Positions 23,509-35,882 of a stretch of 64,000 bases of DNA are shown one piece after another. The notes below the pieces were generated by a model. The model ran no database searches. It had not been told where the DNA came from and was given only the letters and a program-made list of their open reading frames with translations. A program made the translations under genes and the position numbers. Position 1 is the first letter of the stretch. Each line of letters starts with the position of its first letter. The stretch is from Cydia pomonella (lineage: Eukaryota > Arthropoda > Insecta > Lepidoptera > Tortricidae). The DNA is taken from contig NC_084705.1 of NCBI RefSeq assembly GCF_033807575.1, positions 15,556,019 to 15,620,018 of the forward strand. The letters run 5' to 3'.

Positions 23509-23890
23509 TTATTTGCAGGATATTTTCAGCTTCTTTTTGTTCAGTGTCAAGTAGCCATTTTCACACCCTAGTTTTCTAACACTTGTTTCTTTTATTTCGC
23601 ACCTTTTAACGACTGCATTGTACAGATGGGGATGTGCAAAGTCGGCGAAACGGCGGGCAAAGGCAGTACGCACTTTAGCTACTGGGATTTTAAAAGTTCT
23701 AGCTTTTAGCAGGTTGTTGTACCCCTCGGACAGTAAGATTTCTTTATGTGCTTTACAAGTGGTTTCCAAGATGTAAAGCTTGCGGACACTTAATACTTCA
23801 GCCTCTTTGTACAACAGATTGGTTGAGAACTGGCGAGGCTTCTTAAGCATAACTTTAAGTAATGAGCGTTGCGCTCTTTCAAGCGTGATG
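23509..23890 (-). pseudogene. CR1/Jockey-like LINE C-terminal relic
   Basis: Read without requiring a start codon, the frame gives LERAQRSLLKVMLKKPRQFS, TNLLYKEAEVLSVRKLYILE, VRTAFARRFADFAHPHLYNA and then a basic tail to the stop at 23509. The order (ERAQRxLLK, LLYxEAxVLxVRxLY, F-x-R-x-x-x-x-PHLYN) is that of the region after the reverse transcriptase in CR1/Jockey-type elements. The copy is truncated at its 5' end. Downstream on the minus strand lie a CA microsatellite and a T-rich 3' UTR ending near 23115. The ATG at 23850 is internal to the family and not a real start. Confidence 0.75.
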
Positions 23891-23995
23891 AGAATTCACA
23901 AATCAAGAAGTGACAAATTCAATTATATAACTAAACTATCAAAGTTTAACCTACATCTAAAAATAAATAATACTAAACTTAAAATAAAATACTTA

Positions 23996-24556
23996 CTAAA
24001 AAATATCCCCCTGCGGCATATTGCCGTAGATGCTGGCAGCATTCCCTCGCTGTATTGCAAGACTAATTCTTTGAGCGAGGAAGCTGCCAGCTCTGCGGTC
24101 GCCGGTGACCTCTGCTAGCCTTACTGAAAGTTCCCTAATGAGCTTAAGTGCACTTGGACCCCACGGGCCAAGGGTCTCGACGTCAAAAGGTATGAAATTG
24201 TATTCGGCGCCGAGACCCCTATATTTGGTCATTTTTAATTTTTCGGCCGCTTCTGCCGCCGCGCCGACCTTAGCAGATGTACCGTGGAAATGAGACGGGA
24301 TGTCTACACAAGGTGGCGTCCCATACCAGCACCCGTCCCATCTTCCACGGAATTAGTGTCATTCCGTTCGGTCTCTTACCATCGTCTCTTCAAATGCCGG
24401 CGGGCTCAAGTAGAGCTGGCACGTTGACGCTGGCGAGAGACCGGCGGAGAATATCGTTGAGCGCGGCGTGTCGGGAGAAGCGGCCGGCGCTCCTTTGGCA
24501 AGAGACGTGGTGTCCAAGGACGTCGACGATAGTGCCGCAGGGGCACCTATGTGGGG
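23996..24556 (-). pseudogene. LINE C-terminal relic (QRGNAAS family), copy 1
   Basis: On the minus strand the order is: a zinc-binding-like CPCGTIVDVLGHH and SCQRSAGRFSRH (about 24555-24480); LNDILRRSLASVNVPALLEP; a stop replacing one residue before RDDGKRPNGMTLIPWKMGR; then, after a frame change, FDVETLGPWGPSALKLIREL and AQRISLAIQRGNAASIYG to the stop at 23996. This order is the conserved C-terminal segment of a widespread LINE protein whose clade I cannot name with certainty. The in-frame stop and frameshift mark it as dead. Two other relics of the family are at 48419-48943 (plus) and, more doubtfully, 61680-62040 (plus). Confidence 0.7.
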
Positions 24557-24570
24557 TATTTAAGTTTTTA

Positions 24571-25045
24571 GAAATGTACCATATTTGAGAATTTAAAAGC
24601 TATAATCTAGATATAGTCTTTAGGAATTGCTCATTTAAGTACCTATTAGCTCCTGTTTAACAACCCAGCCGAACATTGGATCATAGGCAACTTGTGCATT
24701 CACTTTGTACATAGCAGTATTTAACATTTCACCGGGAGTCATTTTTATGTAGGAAAGATAACTTATGGTCAACACCGATATTTTTTAAATAGAAATGTAC
24801 CATATTGGAACATTTAAAAGCTATAAACTAGATAATAGTTTTTAGGAGTTGCTCATTTAAGTACCTATTAGCTCCTGTTTAAGAACCTAGCCGAACATTG
24901 GGTCATAGGCAACTTGTGCATTCACTTTGTACACGTATTTAACATTTCACCGGGAGTCATTTTTATGTAGGAAAGATAACTTATGGTCAACCACGATATT
25001 TTTATATAGGAAATATAACTTATGGTCAACCACGATATTTTTTAT
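24571..25045. repeat. Tandem duplication of about 221 bp
   Basis: Two units start with GAAATGTACCATATT at 24571 and 24792. They share GCTCATTTAAGTACCTATTA, GCCGAACATTGG and TTTCACCGGGAGTCATTTTT with few changes. The last 40 bases (GGAAAGATAACTTATGGTCA) are repeated once more at 25006-25045. No coding content. Confidence 0.85.
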
Positions 25046-26080
25046 CCAACTTTAGCGTTTATTTCATAGCACCTCAAAAATTTTCCTATGCTAAATATAG
25101 ATTGGCTTGAAAAGTTATCGGGCTTTCTCCCATTAATAGGAATTTAAATATTTATACAGAATGAACTGTTTTTAAGTATCAGCCAGGAATTAGAGCAACG
25201 TGTAGCACGTTTACGGCACTGAGAATAACTAGGTTCGAGGTTTACTTATGTTACTGTATAAACAACGAAAATACCCATATCAGACAAAAAAATACCTCCG
25301 AAGTTTAATTGAATCACACATAAGGACATATTTATTATTACTTTGATCTTTATTATTTACTTTATTCGGAAACAACTCAACCAATAAAGAAATATTGAAA
25401 AGTATTGTTTACTATAATCGTTTCACGTTAGTTGCTTATTATGACATGTGTTTTCTCTATGAGGATACTCGTACACAGGCGTGGTATTTAAACTTTACAA
25501 TTTGTTTAAGTTTCGATATTAAGTATGTTTTTAATATTAAAAACGTTTTTATAGAAAATACCCAGAGTTTGATGTTTATGTGTTATTAGTACCCCAATAA
25601 GTGGTAGTTTATAGACAAAATCCATTATTTCTGCTAGTATAATATGTACTGGACCAAAATGAAATATATTTTCAGCATCTTTGCTGGGACAAAAACAAAA
25701 TAGAAGCGTTCGAAATAATGTTAAATGCCTTAGGATGGAACGGAGATTTTTTTTTGCTACGAAAGAAAAAAAAAAGAGATGTTAAAATATTTTAAAATCG
25801 TGCTTTTTCATTACTTTTATCTTTAAGACAAGTCTCATTCACGTCGCTTGACAATATCTGAATAAAGGCAAAATAACACAAATTTATTTAGAAACTACTC
25901 GTACTGTAACTATAAAATTCAGTAACTTAAATATTGTTTATGGCAAGGTATCTGGCGCTTGCTTGAGCCATGGTGGACACCACCAAAGAGAATGTGAGAC
26001 GAGCTCCGAGGGCGCCAAACCTCGGGAAGCTGACTTGGTATATTTTTTTATTATTTGTCAGGAATGCGACAATTATTAAG
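25046..26080. other. Unassigned AT-rich DNA
   Basis: No supported feature. A GC-richer patch at 25960-26035 has an open plus frame but no recognisable motif. Confidence 0.45.
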
Positions 26081-26083
26081 GTC

Positions 26084-27003
26084 TCAAAATTCAAAATTCA
26101 AAATACAAAAATTTATCCTGCAAGTAGGCTTCAAGGGCTCTTTTACAAGTCAATACAACATTTATAGTAACATCATATAGTGACATGAAAAAATACATAA
26201 CAACATTTATAAATACAACAGCCAATACCTGGGTAAACATTACATTATAATAATCTTAAAATAAATAATTACTACAATACAATAGAGATGTATAGTCTCT
26301 ATGGTTAAAAACATATTAAATCTGGAGATGTAAAAGGTCCCCAATGTCAGAGTACTAATACTAATAAAATTTGGAGGTGTAAAGTATCTCCAAGTGTCAA
26401 AATAAAATTTATACTAAATAAATAAACCGCGTCTGGACTGTTAAACTAGCAGTCTCATAAACTAATGCTACAGAATACATAACTAGTATGTACAGTCAAG
26501 GTATTAAATATCGATACGGACAAAGTGCCAAAAATATGTATACACGACCTTATTGCCTATATATTAAGGTAGTGTGTACATATTTTTGTCACTTTGTCCG
26601 TATCGATATTTATAACCTTGACTGTACCAAGTCAAATAATATATTATACAGTATGACAGAGACGTATAGTCTCCACGGTTAATACATTAAGTTTGGAGAT
26701 GTATAAGGTCCCCACGGTCTGAGAAAAATAATAATGACATTAATAAAATTTGGAGGTGTAAAGGTTCTCCAAATGTCAAAGAATAAAAAAAAATAAAAAA
26801 TTGTATGAAATACATGTTTCACGTCAAGAGACTGTTAAGCTAACAATCTTAAAACTAGTTCTACAGAATACATAACTAATATGTATTTAATATGTAAATG
26901 TCATCATCAAAATAACTAAAACATAACAAACATTAATACATAAGGTTGAGCAGCTAGAAACAACAGCGCCATATGCCTCTCCGGGACACTGCACGCAAAA
27001 CTA
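26084..27003 (-). repeat. LINE 3' UTR with internal tandem duplication
   Basis: This lies downstream (minus strand) of the LINE coding relic at 27004-27240 and ends at 26084-26110 in a TTTTGAATTTTGAATTTTGA tail. Within it, a unit of about 237 bp is present twice: GAGATGTATAGTCTC to TACAGAATACATAACTAGTA at 26284-26490, and GAGACGTATAGTCTC to TACAGAATACATAACTAATA at about 26658-26882. The spacing is 373 bp because a 136 bp MITE has inserted between the units. Confidence 0.65.
26491..26626. mobile_element. MITE with long near-perfect inverted arms (TA ends)
   Basis: The element starts TACAGTCAAGGTATTAAATA and ends with the inverse (TTATAACCTTGACTGTA). The arms pair for about 60 bases each, including ATCGATACGGACAAAGTG, around a loop of about a dozen bases. 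TA at both ends is consistent with a Tc1/mariner-type TA target duplication. It sits in the duplicated LINE 3' UTR, so it is younger than that duplication. A truncated relative is at 47552-47649. Confidence 0.8.
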
Positions 27004-27240
27004 TTACAGCTTTTGAGACTGGATACTTGGCCATGATTCCGTGTCTCCCAAGTAGTCATCTATTTTATAGTATCCCTTTTTGAGAAGTGCATTTTTGACG
27101 TATTGCTTGAATGAAGTATAGGGAAGGTTCCATGCCTCTAAGGGTACTTTGTTATAAAATGTTACACAGTTTCCCATGAACTTATTACTATTGAGACTAC
27201 TAACTTATGTTTATTTCGCGTAATATCTACATACAAATAA
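27004..27240 (-). pseudogene. LINE C-terminal relic with stop codons
   Basis: The minus-strand frame reads SNKFMGNCVTFYNKVPLEAW, NLPYTSFKQYVKNALLKKGY and YKIDDYLGDTESWPSIQSQK then L and TAA at 27004-27006. A SF-x-G-x-x-x-x-F/YNK-(L/V)-P motif, F-K-x-x-(V/I)-K and YY-x-I-x-D(Y/F)L before the stop is the standard end of a lepidopteran CR1/Jockey-like LINE protein. About 15 codons upstream of FMGN the frame has two stop codons (after RYYAK), so the copy is inactive. Confidence 0.75.
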
Positions 27241-27399
27241 TTAACAATACTGCCCCTTCGGCATGCTTTCGAGGTTGATGGCAAAAAGGAAATAATATAC
27301 ATATATGAAAAATAGTAATAATATAATATAATATAATAATACGAAATAAAATAAAATATTTATTATACGTAAAAATAAATGAATTCAATTTTAACAAGC

Positions 27400-27880
27400 A
27401 ACATTGATTGAATTGCTATCGGCGCGTATGACGCCAAAGCGATCGAAAGTAAACACGTAATATAGCCCCATCCATGTTGTAGGACTGTTATTGCCAACTG
27501 CTGGGCGAGCTCGGCGGACGTGTTGACCGCTCGGACCAACCAGTATTAACGCGTATCTCTGGCGCGCTCTCTTTATTAATGTCTCGGTCACGTTACGCTG
27601 GTCTACGCGACAACACGGTCCGCCCGCGCTCGCGCGATGACAATCTCACTGTACTGTACTTGTACTTGTCTTTCCAGTTGCCGATTCACACTATGTAGTA
27701 TATGTACCCACTTGTTTCTTACAAAAATAAATAAGTTGTTTTGTTTTAGAATATATTTTATGCTATTCGTGCACTATGTAAATAATGTATATTACGATTG
27801 TTTATATTTCTCTATGTAAGTGAATTGTAATATTCGTTTGGAGAAATAAATTCTTAAACCATAAACCATTTTTCTAAAAA
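27400..27880. other. GC-rich patch followed by AT-rich DNA with AATAAA
   Basis: 27400-27640 is GC- and CpG-rich (CGGTCCGCCCGCGCTCGCGC). The plus strand then becomes AT-rich and contains AATAAA at 27845. It could be a retroelement end, or a promoter with 5' UTR on either strand. The 66-codon minus frame across it is not recognised. Confidence 0.25.
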
Positions 27881-28365
27881 AATATTTGATTTAGTTCCAA
27901 AACTGAAATCGTAATTTCATGTAAGACGTAAGTTTATGTACTTAGATGGCTAAAATGTTAAAACATATCTTAGATATCCATAAGAGTAAAACTTTGCACC
28001 TAGCTGCCAAATGACGAGATACGAAAAAATTCATTCAAATATTTTCAAAATTTAGCCTGTATAACCAATGTTGGCAAATGAGACGTATGCATAATTCAAT
28101 GAAATAGATTTGATTACCTATCCCTTACCCATTGAGATAACGCATTATTCGAGAGTTTACGGGTTAAACAATGCCTGAGGCCGATCCGATTAAGAGGCAT
28201 AAGCATACTAGCAAAGATTTATATAAATCTAGATATCTTTATATTCTCTGATACTAGTAGGATTTGAGTTACATGAGGTATTGCGTAGTTTGCATAGTCA
28301 TATGAAAATTAATATCGAAATTTGATTTCGACACTAAATTTGACTAAACAGTAAGGTCAATACGG
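27881..28365. other. Unassigned AT-rich DNA
   Basis: Nothing recognised. Confidence 0.45.
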
Positions 28366-28517
28366 ATAAGTGTGGCTGGCATTCTTATTGGGGCCTATTT
28401 ATATATTGATTAGTGTTTATTGTGAGTTCATACATTTGCCACTTAACGCAGGTAGCAAGTAGCAAATGTATGAACTGGCAACAAACACCAATCAATATGA
28501 AGGCCAGCCATACTTAC
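28366..28517. repeat. MITE-like fold-back element
   Basis: AAGTGTGGCTGGC at the left pairs with GCCAGCCATACTT at the right, and ATTGATTAGTGTTT and GAGTTCATACATTTGC pair further in. The arms are about 60 bases with small mismatches. Confidence 0.65.
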
Positions 28518-31500
28518 TCGTACATGTATGCCACAACCTTATAATTATAAAATTTATAATCAAAAGAACTACTTTAGTATGACTAATATTGGCTATGACT
28601 AAGTAACTTAAGTCTTATGAATGTTTGTTATATTGAATTTGTTGTATCATAGCTGCTTGCTGATATAACATATGCTGCATATTTAAAATACTCTTATGTT
28701 TCCGTGGATTCCTTAAAATAATTCCTAACTATTTTTCTAGTTATACTTCTACTCATTTTAAATTGTTGTTGAATTGGTAGATATCAAATCGAAGTTAGAT
28801 TTTAATGTTTGAATGCCTCTCCAGTAATATAAAACCGGTCGTTAAACTCGCAACCCGTTAATACCGAAAGCATTATAAGCATTTTTCATATCGTATTCAA
28901 ATTATTTTCGTATCACAGCGGATTTCCTTCTCTCAGAATATAGACGAGTCATGGAATTAGACACAGCCTGCAACATTATTAATGAATTTCCGATATTGCT
29001 TCCTACGAATTTAATATTCCACTTCAGAAATTTGGAAGCGATTGTATCTCACGGGCTTATTACTTGTTTTTTTCTCATAGATTTATTTACCTTCTGTTTT
29101 TAGAAGATCTTGAAATATAACATTGATTTGTAACTGGAGGGTTATTAGGTTGCTGCCGTGTCACGTGCAACTCATACTCATACGAGAGTTTCGAGATAAT
29201 TCTTTACGCTATCGGCAAAAAAATGAAGTTATAGATTTGTTTTCGATCGTAACCTCTTACTCGTTCTTGTCAAATATATAATCTAATACAAGGACATAAA
29301 TAACATCATTTTGTAGAATTGATTTGAGTTTAGGTTTTTAAGTAGATACAGTCTGTTCAGAAAGAGAAGAGTCGTGGAATGTATTGGGCCCCATAAATTC
29401 CACGACTCTTCTCTTTTCGCACAGACTCTATATATAGTTGTTCTAGTCACTTTATTAGATACTGTCAACAGGGGTGAATGCAAAATCTACTAATTTTTAC
29501 AATCGCACGATACAATCTGTGGGTTTTTTTTTAAAGAAATTATCAGATAAATGTCATCCCCGGTATTTCATCTATAACGCGCGACATTAATAGCCTCCTA
29601 GCCTAGTCGGGTTCGAATTCCGGTTAGGGTATATTGTTCCTGAGTTATTTATGCATCTTATCTTGGTTCTAATAACTGTAATTATTTATATATTACCGTA
29701 AAAATCTGTTTTAAATTAAAATGCGCTTTCCCTAGTTAAAAATATTTTTTCGTAGGTAAGGCTTCTGTGAAAACTAATTTTAACTGTGATTTTTAGTCAA
29801 AACTAGTTTTCGCCAAAGCCACTAAGGTTTTTATGGCTTTGAAGAATTTTTGTACACCTTATATCTAACGACAGGGCGTTCCACAGCCGCACAGCTCAAA
29901 ATGTGAAAGAGTCAATATAATTTCATACAAGGAGGGGGAACAAGTATATATTTTATTAATTTACGTATAATCATTGAACAATGGAGTGTTTTCAATCATC
30001 TTGCCCTGCGTATGTAGCTATCACGAATACCTCGAAACCTTTATTTTATCTGTATAGTATCCAAATGAAAGAATTGTTAACTTATACATAAGTTAGCAGG
30101 ATTAGGTACTTAATATATTTGAGTCATGCATGAAGCGCTAGAAGTTTGCAGACTTATAAGTGTGAGGATCAAAACAATTCGATCCTTGAAAATTATGTAC
30201 CAAAACTTTGCTGTACTTTTTTTTTACTTTGAATAATAAGAAAAGAAAAGTACATTAGTCACAAATTGGTTTTGTAGTTTGCTGACTTTCGCATTCCTCT
30301 GTTTTAAAACACCATAGGTACGTGCATCAGCAAATAAGCTACTGTAATTAGCAACTAGGTACTTTGTAAAAAAAAAACTACTTTTCTTTATAAGAGGATA
30401 TAAAAGCTTAACTCTCATCAAAAGTAGTTTAGTGGTTTAGAGCTCAGAGCTTAGTAAGTCAGTGAGTACGTAAATCTTAAGTTTGCTGCTGTAACTCGTC
30501 GGGCGTAAACGTAGTCGCATGGGAGCCCATTTAGAGTGAAAACAGCATTTTAGCCGTTTTAATCGCTACATTATCTTGAAGTGTACTTTCTGAGACCATT
30601 TTGGAATGAATACTTTCTTTAACTATTTCTCGTATTGGTCAATTTCCCAGTTTGTTATTAACATGACATTTTACACTATATAGTAAATTTTGGGTAATAA
30701 TTATGAAATTAGGGGTCCGAAGTTAGTCTCTCTAGTCTTTTAGTTATGAAGTGGTTGAAAGTGGATTGTGTAATATCACATACAGCTGCTGCGTCGTTAT
30801 ATTATTTTTTCTTAAACTTGGCTTGCCGTTTGCGTGTGTGTGTAGCGTGTGTATACTTGATTTGCTTAGGCACAGATGTTCTGTAACGAGAATCCATTTT
30901 TAGAGATGTACTGTTTTGTGTCTTTTCTTGCTACGCCAAACATATTTCAAATAAGTGCAGTTTTCTGTATTTCCAAAAGTATTCATGGAAAATATACATT
31001 ATACTCAATTACAGTAAGAATAAATGGGGCAGTTTGTATGTAACTATGTGAGTTGCTTGAGCCCGGCAATTTATCACTAAGCTGTTCTCAACTTTAGCTG
31101 TTTTCCTGTTCTATTCTAGTAAACGTCTAGCCAAATAAAAACTTATGTTATACTTATTATAATTCACTTTTTTAGCATTTTGTATACCAGATACTTTTTA
31201 TAATTAATACATAACAACCAATATATATATATATACTTAATTTAATATACATATTCCAATAATAATACTTAAATTTACTTAAGAAGGCTCATAAAATCAG
31301 ATACTATTTTAAAATCCTTTGTTGGGGAGGATAGTAACATTTTGAATACTGCCTTTAAACCAATTGTGAACCTAAAATGTATCGAAGCAAGACGAGGTCT
31401 GTTTCGTAATACTTAAAAAAATGCACACTTGTACTTATAGAGTGTGTATTTTTGATACGAGTATAACCTCAAACTTAGATTAGACGTAGATTTTAGTGCT

Positions 31501-32149
31501 ATAAAACAATACTGAAAGATTTTTTAGTTTAGTCTTCACTACCAGAGCATAATTAATTTTTGATTTTTTTTCGAGCGGCAATGTATTTCGTACATTATGA
31601 TCACTTGTAACAGTTGTGACGTCGCGTCATTAATGAGACGTTTTGAGTTAAAACAAAGTAGTGATATATTGCTTGCTGAATTATTCTGTATGAAAAAATA
31701 AGAGTTGTCTTTTTTTTATAAAACCTATGGCAGTGTGTTAATTACAGCCTAAACTAACTATCCTTTGATTATGTGATCGTATCAAAAATACACGGTGTAT
31801 AATTACAATGAGGTAAGGCCCATACGAATCAGTGTCTAGGTATGGTATAGGGGAGTTTGTGTCTAAATAACGTAGGTATTTATTATCATGTATATTATGG
31901 TATTTATTATGAGTGAAATGATAATAAATAAGAAGGAATTCTAAAAACAAGTAAAAACTAGCTTTCGCTAAATAAATTACATTATTATATAAGTACGTCA
32001 CTTTTATATACCGCGTATATACTGACACTAAATTTTGAACAGTACCCCAAATACAAGAAATCAATTTATATGATTTAGGAACTATTCACGTTAAATATAA
32101 TTTATACTTAGATTTTTTTCGTTTGTTTTTAATTCACGTTGTTATGTCA
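28518..32149. other. Unassigned AT-rich DNA (one hairpin listed separately)
   Basis: Apart from the hairpin at 29351-29426 no feature is supported. Short frames on both strands (for example 31738-32064 minus) are rich in Tyr, Ile and Asn, as expected of translated AT-rich DNA. Confidence 0.45.
29351..29426. repeat. 76 bp imperfect palindrome
   Basis: The left arm GTCTGTTCAGAAAGAGAAGA is followed by GTCGTGGAATGTATTGGG. The right arm is the inverse with about six mismatches. The core AGAGAAGAGTCGTGGAAT is identical in both arms. Confidence 0.75.
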
Positions 32150-32440
32150 GTATAAAATTACCATTTTTAGAAGTCCAAACTTTAAGAAATTTACAAATAA
32201 GGTCGACAAAAAAAAACAGTGCTTTATGCGCGTTTGCCTATACGTCCATCAGAAAAAAAATCATTACTAATTAAGTGACTCGGTTTAAAAAAAATTGATG
32301 TATCAAAATGAAAGATAACAAGACGCGCTACTTGTTATTTCTGATACATAGTTAAGAAAAGGTGTACAATGTCATCGACTAAATCTATCAATTTGACATT
32401 TTTGCGACTAAAATCGATAACGGCCTCTGAAGCAACGCAT
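32150..32440 (+). repeat. Diverged partial copy of the TTAA-flanked element
   Basis: This matches 50803-51070 in the same orientation: ATTACCATTTTTAGAAGTCC, CGTCCATCAGAAAAAAA, AAAGGTGTACAAT and TTGCGACTAAAATCGATAAC are shared in order. The right end reads CGGCCTC but is followed by TGAA instead of TTAA, and the left terminal repeat is missing, so it is truncated. Confidence 0.75.
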
Positions 32441-33939
32441 GTCTTGAATGACGACCTGCACTTTTTTGACAAGTACTTATGCCTATATAAGAACTTTTGA
32501 TAACCAAAATTAACTAATGCGATGTTATTATTCAGCTAACATAAATTTTTATAGGGATTGAAATATAACATCCACTGAAGAGTAAAAAAGCCGCGCAAAT
32601 TCATCGGCAAGCTGACACTCGTATAAATTCATCACGAAATTCCTAAGTGGCTGAAAGTTTGTGCATCGTAAAGTGATATTTACGAACAACAACACACAAA
32701 ATCAATATTGTATATTTTTTGAAATGGATGTGAAAGTTTGCATATTGTACTTTCCAAACTGTTTGTTGTATATTTATAAGTTTACTACTTTAAACCTTAC
32801 CTTTAAATTTCCTACGTTTTAGTTCAAAATGCATAATTGTGACGGGATATATTTATACATATAAAAATTGAGTTATTTTATTTTTAACAAAGTAATTTTT
32901 GTTTACAGATCCGAGATTCCGGAAATGAATTTTAACCAAAATATGAAGGTAGGTAAAAAACATACGATTTTACTAACTAACCAACGTTCCTAACCAAAAC
33001 AATTTCGGAAGAAATGGTTTGAAGTACCTAATTAGCTATTAGTGCTTTAAAGGTCTGAGATTTTTATGGTATAAACCGACCTACACGATAACACAAGGAT
33101 GTGCAGTAGATAGTTACCGTGGTATTATCATTTTACTCGTCTTTATCACGAGAATTAATGAATATACTCCATTGTCTCTTTTAATTTCCTTGCAGTGAAA
33201 TTCGTCTAGCGAGACACTTCTAAAGAGAAAAAAGTGTGTGTGTAATTGAATAAAATAAAACTACCGATCTAATTCAATTTATAAGTAATTCAGTGTCTGA
33301 ATCTAAATGGTAATATAACTAATATATCACCGACTGTAAGCCTGTCTAGAGTCTGTATAATACTCTGAGGACAAGCCGAAACGGCAATAATGTTGTAAGT
33401 TTATTCCGAGGCGAATAAATAAGGGCTCGTCGCTCTTAGAGAAAAGTTACGAAGTCATAAGCGCTTGTAACCTAATATGGCTAAGCCAGAAATAAAGGAT
33501 ATGATTTTAGCATCCTTGTATCAGTCCTACACAAATATCGGGGTAAATTGTAGCACTTTAGGGCAATACAACTATCAGCCAGGGCAATACAAATATTAAA
33601 TTATAATTTTTAGCCGGTCTATCGAGAGCTTATTTTGTTTCCAACGTTTCGGTCTTATGATTTAGGGTAAATTACGAGTATACCCTAATGATTAGCAATT
33701 AATAGTAGCAGTCAATGACGTCAATGACATTTACAGTAGCAGTCACTGACATTTATTTTATTATTGGTGGATTAGCAATAATGTGATAGAAAACCTATAT
33801 TTATGTGTATAAAACGAATTAGAGAGATTTATAAGTATAAAGATTATGTAAATACAATTGATATAAAGGAACTCAAGTTTATGATCAAGCCTCTTGTTAT
33901 TTTAGGGACAATATTAATACACTGAAAATTTCAGCCGTT
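32441..33939. other. Unassigned DNA
   Basis: No supported feature. Confidence 0.45.
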
Positions 33940-34052
33940 TTAAGTATTTATTACGGTTCATGAAATAAAACCCAATGATAGACTGGCAATTAGGAGGCTT
34001 AGCATGGGTTTCATTTGTTAACCTTCGGGTAAAGAACCCTGAAATCGTACTA
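33940..34052 (-). repeat. Decayed end of a GGGTTCCGTACCC-family repeat
   Basis: ACGGTTCATGAAATA, a GACTGGC remnant of the usual GGAC array, and CCTTCGGGTAAAGAACCCT occur in the same order as in the copies at 17750 and 18826, but with many changes. This is an old fragment. Confidence 0.45.
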
Positions 34053-34282
34053 TTTTATTATTTGCTCAAATACTGGGACACAGATTTAAATTATGGTACT
34101 CACGCGAAGTATCTTTGGAAAGTAAAATAACATTTGCTTTTACTTATTTCAGTCAACAACATTTTAGACAAAATAACGATTAAAACAATCTTTACAGTAC
34201 ATATGGTGCTACTTTATCGCACTAGTGCGAAAATTAGCATATTACGTTACTGTGCCAAACATTTAAAGGGCCATATGTACTG

Positions 34283-34418
34283 TAAAACGTTGTACGATAC
34301 ATGTGCGAATAGGTAATTCGCAACTCGTTTCGATTTAAAACACTCCCTTCGATCGTGTTTTAATTCATCGCCACTCGTTTTGAATTTCCTATTTTTCGCA
34401 CTTTTATCGTAATGTACT
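34283..34418. repeat. MITE-like inverted repeat
   Basis: TACGATACATGTGCGAATAG near the left and the inverse near the right (TTTTTCGCACTTTTATCGTA) pair. The adjacent CGCAACTCGTTTCG and CGCCACTCGTTTTG segments pair less well, as arms of about 45 bases. A TTTAAAACACTC/GTGTTTTAAT palindrome lies at the centre. Confidence 0.55.
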
Positions 34419-34849
34419 ATTTTATTAGAAAAATAATTCCCTTTTCTGACTAACATCAATACAAAATTCAGATATTCAGATTAAGACTGAATCTTTCGTC
34501 CATTGGCGCCCTAATTAGGGCTTTTGAGTTTTCTAATAAAGGGCATTTGATTAACTTCTTTACAAATTAACCAATTAACTTCTTTACAAATATTAATATT
34601 ATATAGTTGGGGAATTATTCCCTGCTTATGGTCTCTGACACATAGATTCATTTTATAAATTTTTTGGTTTGTCAACTAAACGGCAAATGTTGGCCACATT
34701 TTTCAGTTTAGGTGATAATAAAGTCAAAAGTAAGTTACTTATATAAAATTATATCAAATAAATCAAAAATTGGGGAATAAGTAAGACAATCATATTAATA
34801 TCTTATACCTTTTGAGCAATTCTTGTATATATATATGTATATATATTTC

Positions 34850-35258
34850 TGTGATCTCGGAAACGGCTCTAACGATTTCGCTGAAATTTGGTATATGGGG
34901 GTTTTTGGGGGTATACAATCTATCTAGATTAGTCTTATGTTTGGGAAAACGCGTGTTTTCGAGTTTTCATGCGTTTTTCTAACGACGCAGAATATGGTCG
35001 CTAATTTCGTGTTGCCGGCCACTGTCCATCTGGTCCAGCGGGTTAAGACGCGGACTGCTAAACGAGTGTTACGGGTTCGAATCTCGCCCGGTGACTAACT
35101 TTTGTTTTTTTTTTATATGTTCAAGTTTATATATAATTTTTTAATTTTTATTGTTTTAGACAAGTTTAATTTAGTAAAAAATGTAGTTAAGATTATCACC
35201 TATACACCACCATATTACAATAAATAGTTATAACCGAGCAAAGCTCGGTCGCCCAGGT
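34850..35258 (+). repeat. Repeat with tRNA-Ser-like insert
   Basis: The left part (ACGGCTCTAACGATTTCGCT, GGTATATGGGGGTTTTTGGG) and the right end (CCGAGCAAAGCTCGG, a 6 bp hairpin) look like a dispersed lepidopteran repeat. Between them 35031-35096 has tRNA features: TCCAGCGGGTTAAGACG as box A, CGGACTGCTAAACGAG as an anticodon arm with GCT (serine), and GGGTTCGAATCTCGCCC as box B and T arm. The acceptor stem barely pairs and the serine long variable arm is missing, so it is tRNA-derived and not a tRNA gene. Confidence 0.5.
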
Positions 35259-35882
35259 ACTACTGAGTTACACAGGAATTAATTGATTTATTAGAAAACG
35301 CAATTCCCTTAATGCGGCAAGATAATGAGGCCGCCACTGGACAGTCGACTCAGTCTTAATAAGTACTGATAAGTATAAACCTTTGTTTGGCATTATTACG
35401 AATTGTAAAAAATTTATTACACAAATTAAGAGAGGTGAATATAAAATTGTGATATTTCTTTATTAATGTGGAGCAGGCAAGAAAATTAAATTCAGATAAG
35501 TAATTTAAATCATAATAAAATTAATGAAATGAAAAATTCAAATTATATCCACCATCTACAATGTACCACAATTCTAGGAAATAAAAAAACTATGACTATG
35601 ACTATAATATATTGGATTGCTCCGGTAATGCTACTTTTATCTTATTTTTGCATTAAAAAATTTATCTTGGTAACGATGTAGATACCATTATCGTTTTAGT
35701 CTTTGCTACATTTTATTGCTCAAAAATGGCAAATTTAGTTGGGGGTGATTTAATGCTGCAAAGTCTAAAAATATAGCCTGTCGAAAAAATCTTCAATTAT
35801 AAAAATTTTTCCCAATCAATTTCAGTTTCTTAGGTTAACGTAGATCCGATAGAACATGTTCTTCTTAGGTACATAATGTATG
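35259..35882. other. Unassigned AT-rich DNA
   Basis: Nothing recognised. Confidence 0.45.

Noticed and set aside
31738..32064. 108-codon minus-strand gene
   Set aside because: It is dominated by Tyr, Ile, Leu and Asn without any motif, as expected from chance in AT-rich DNA.
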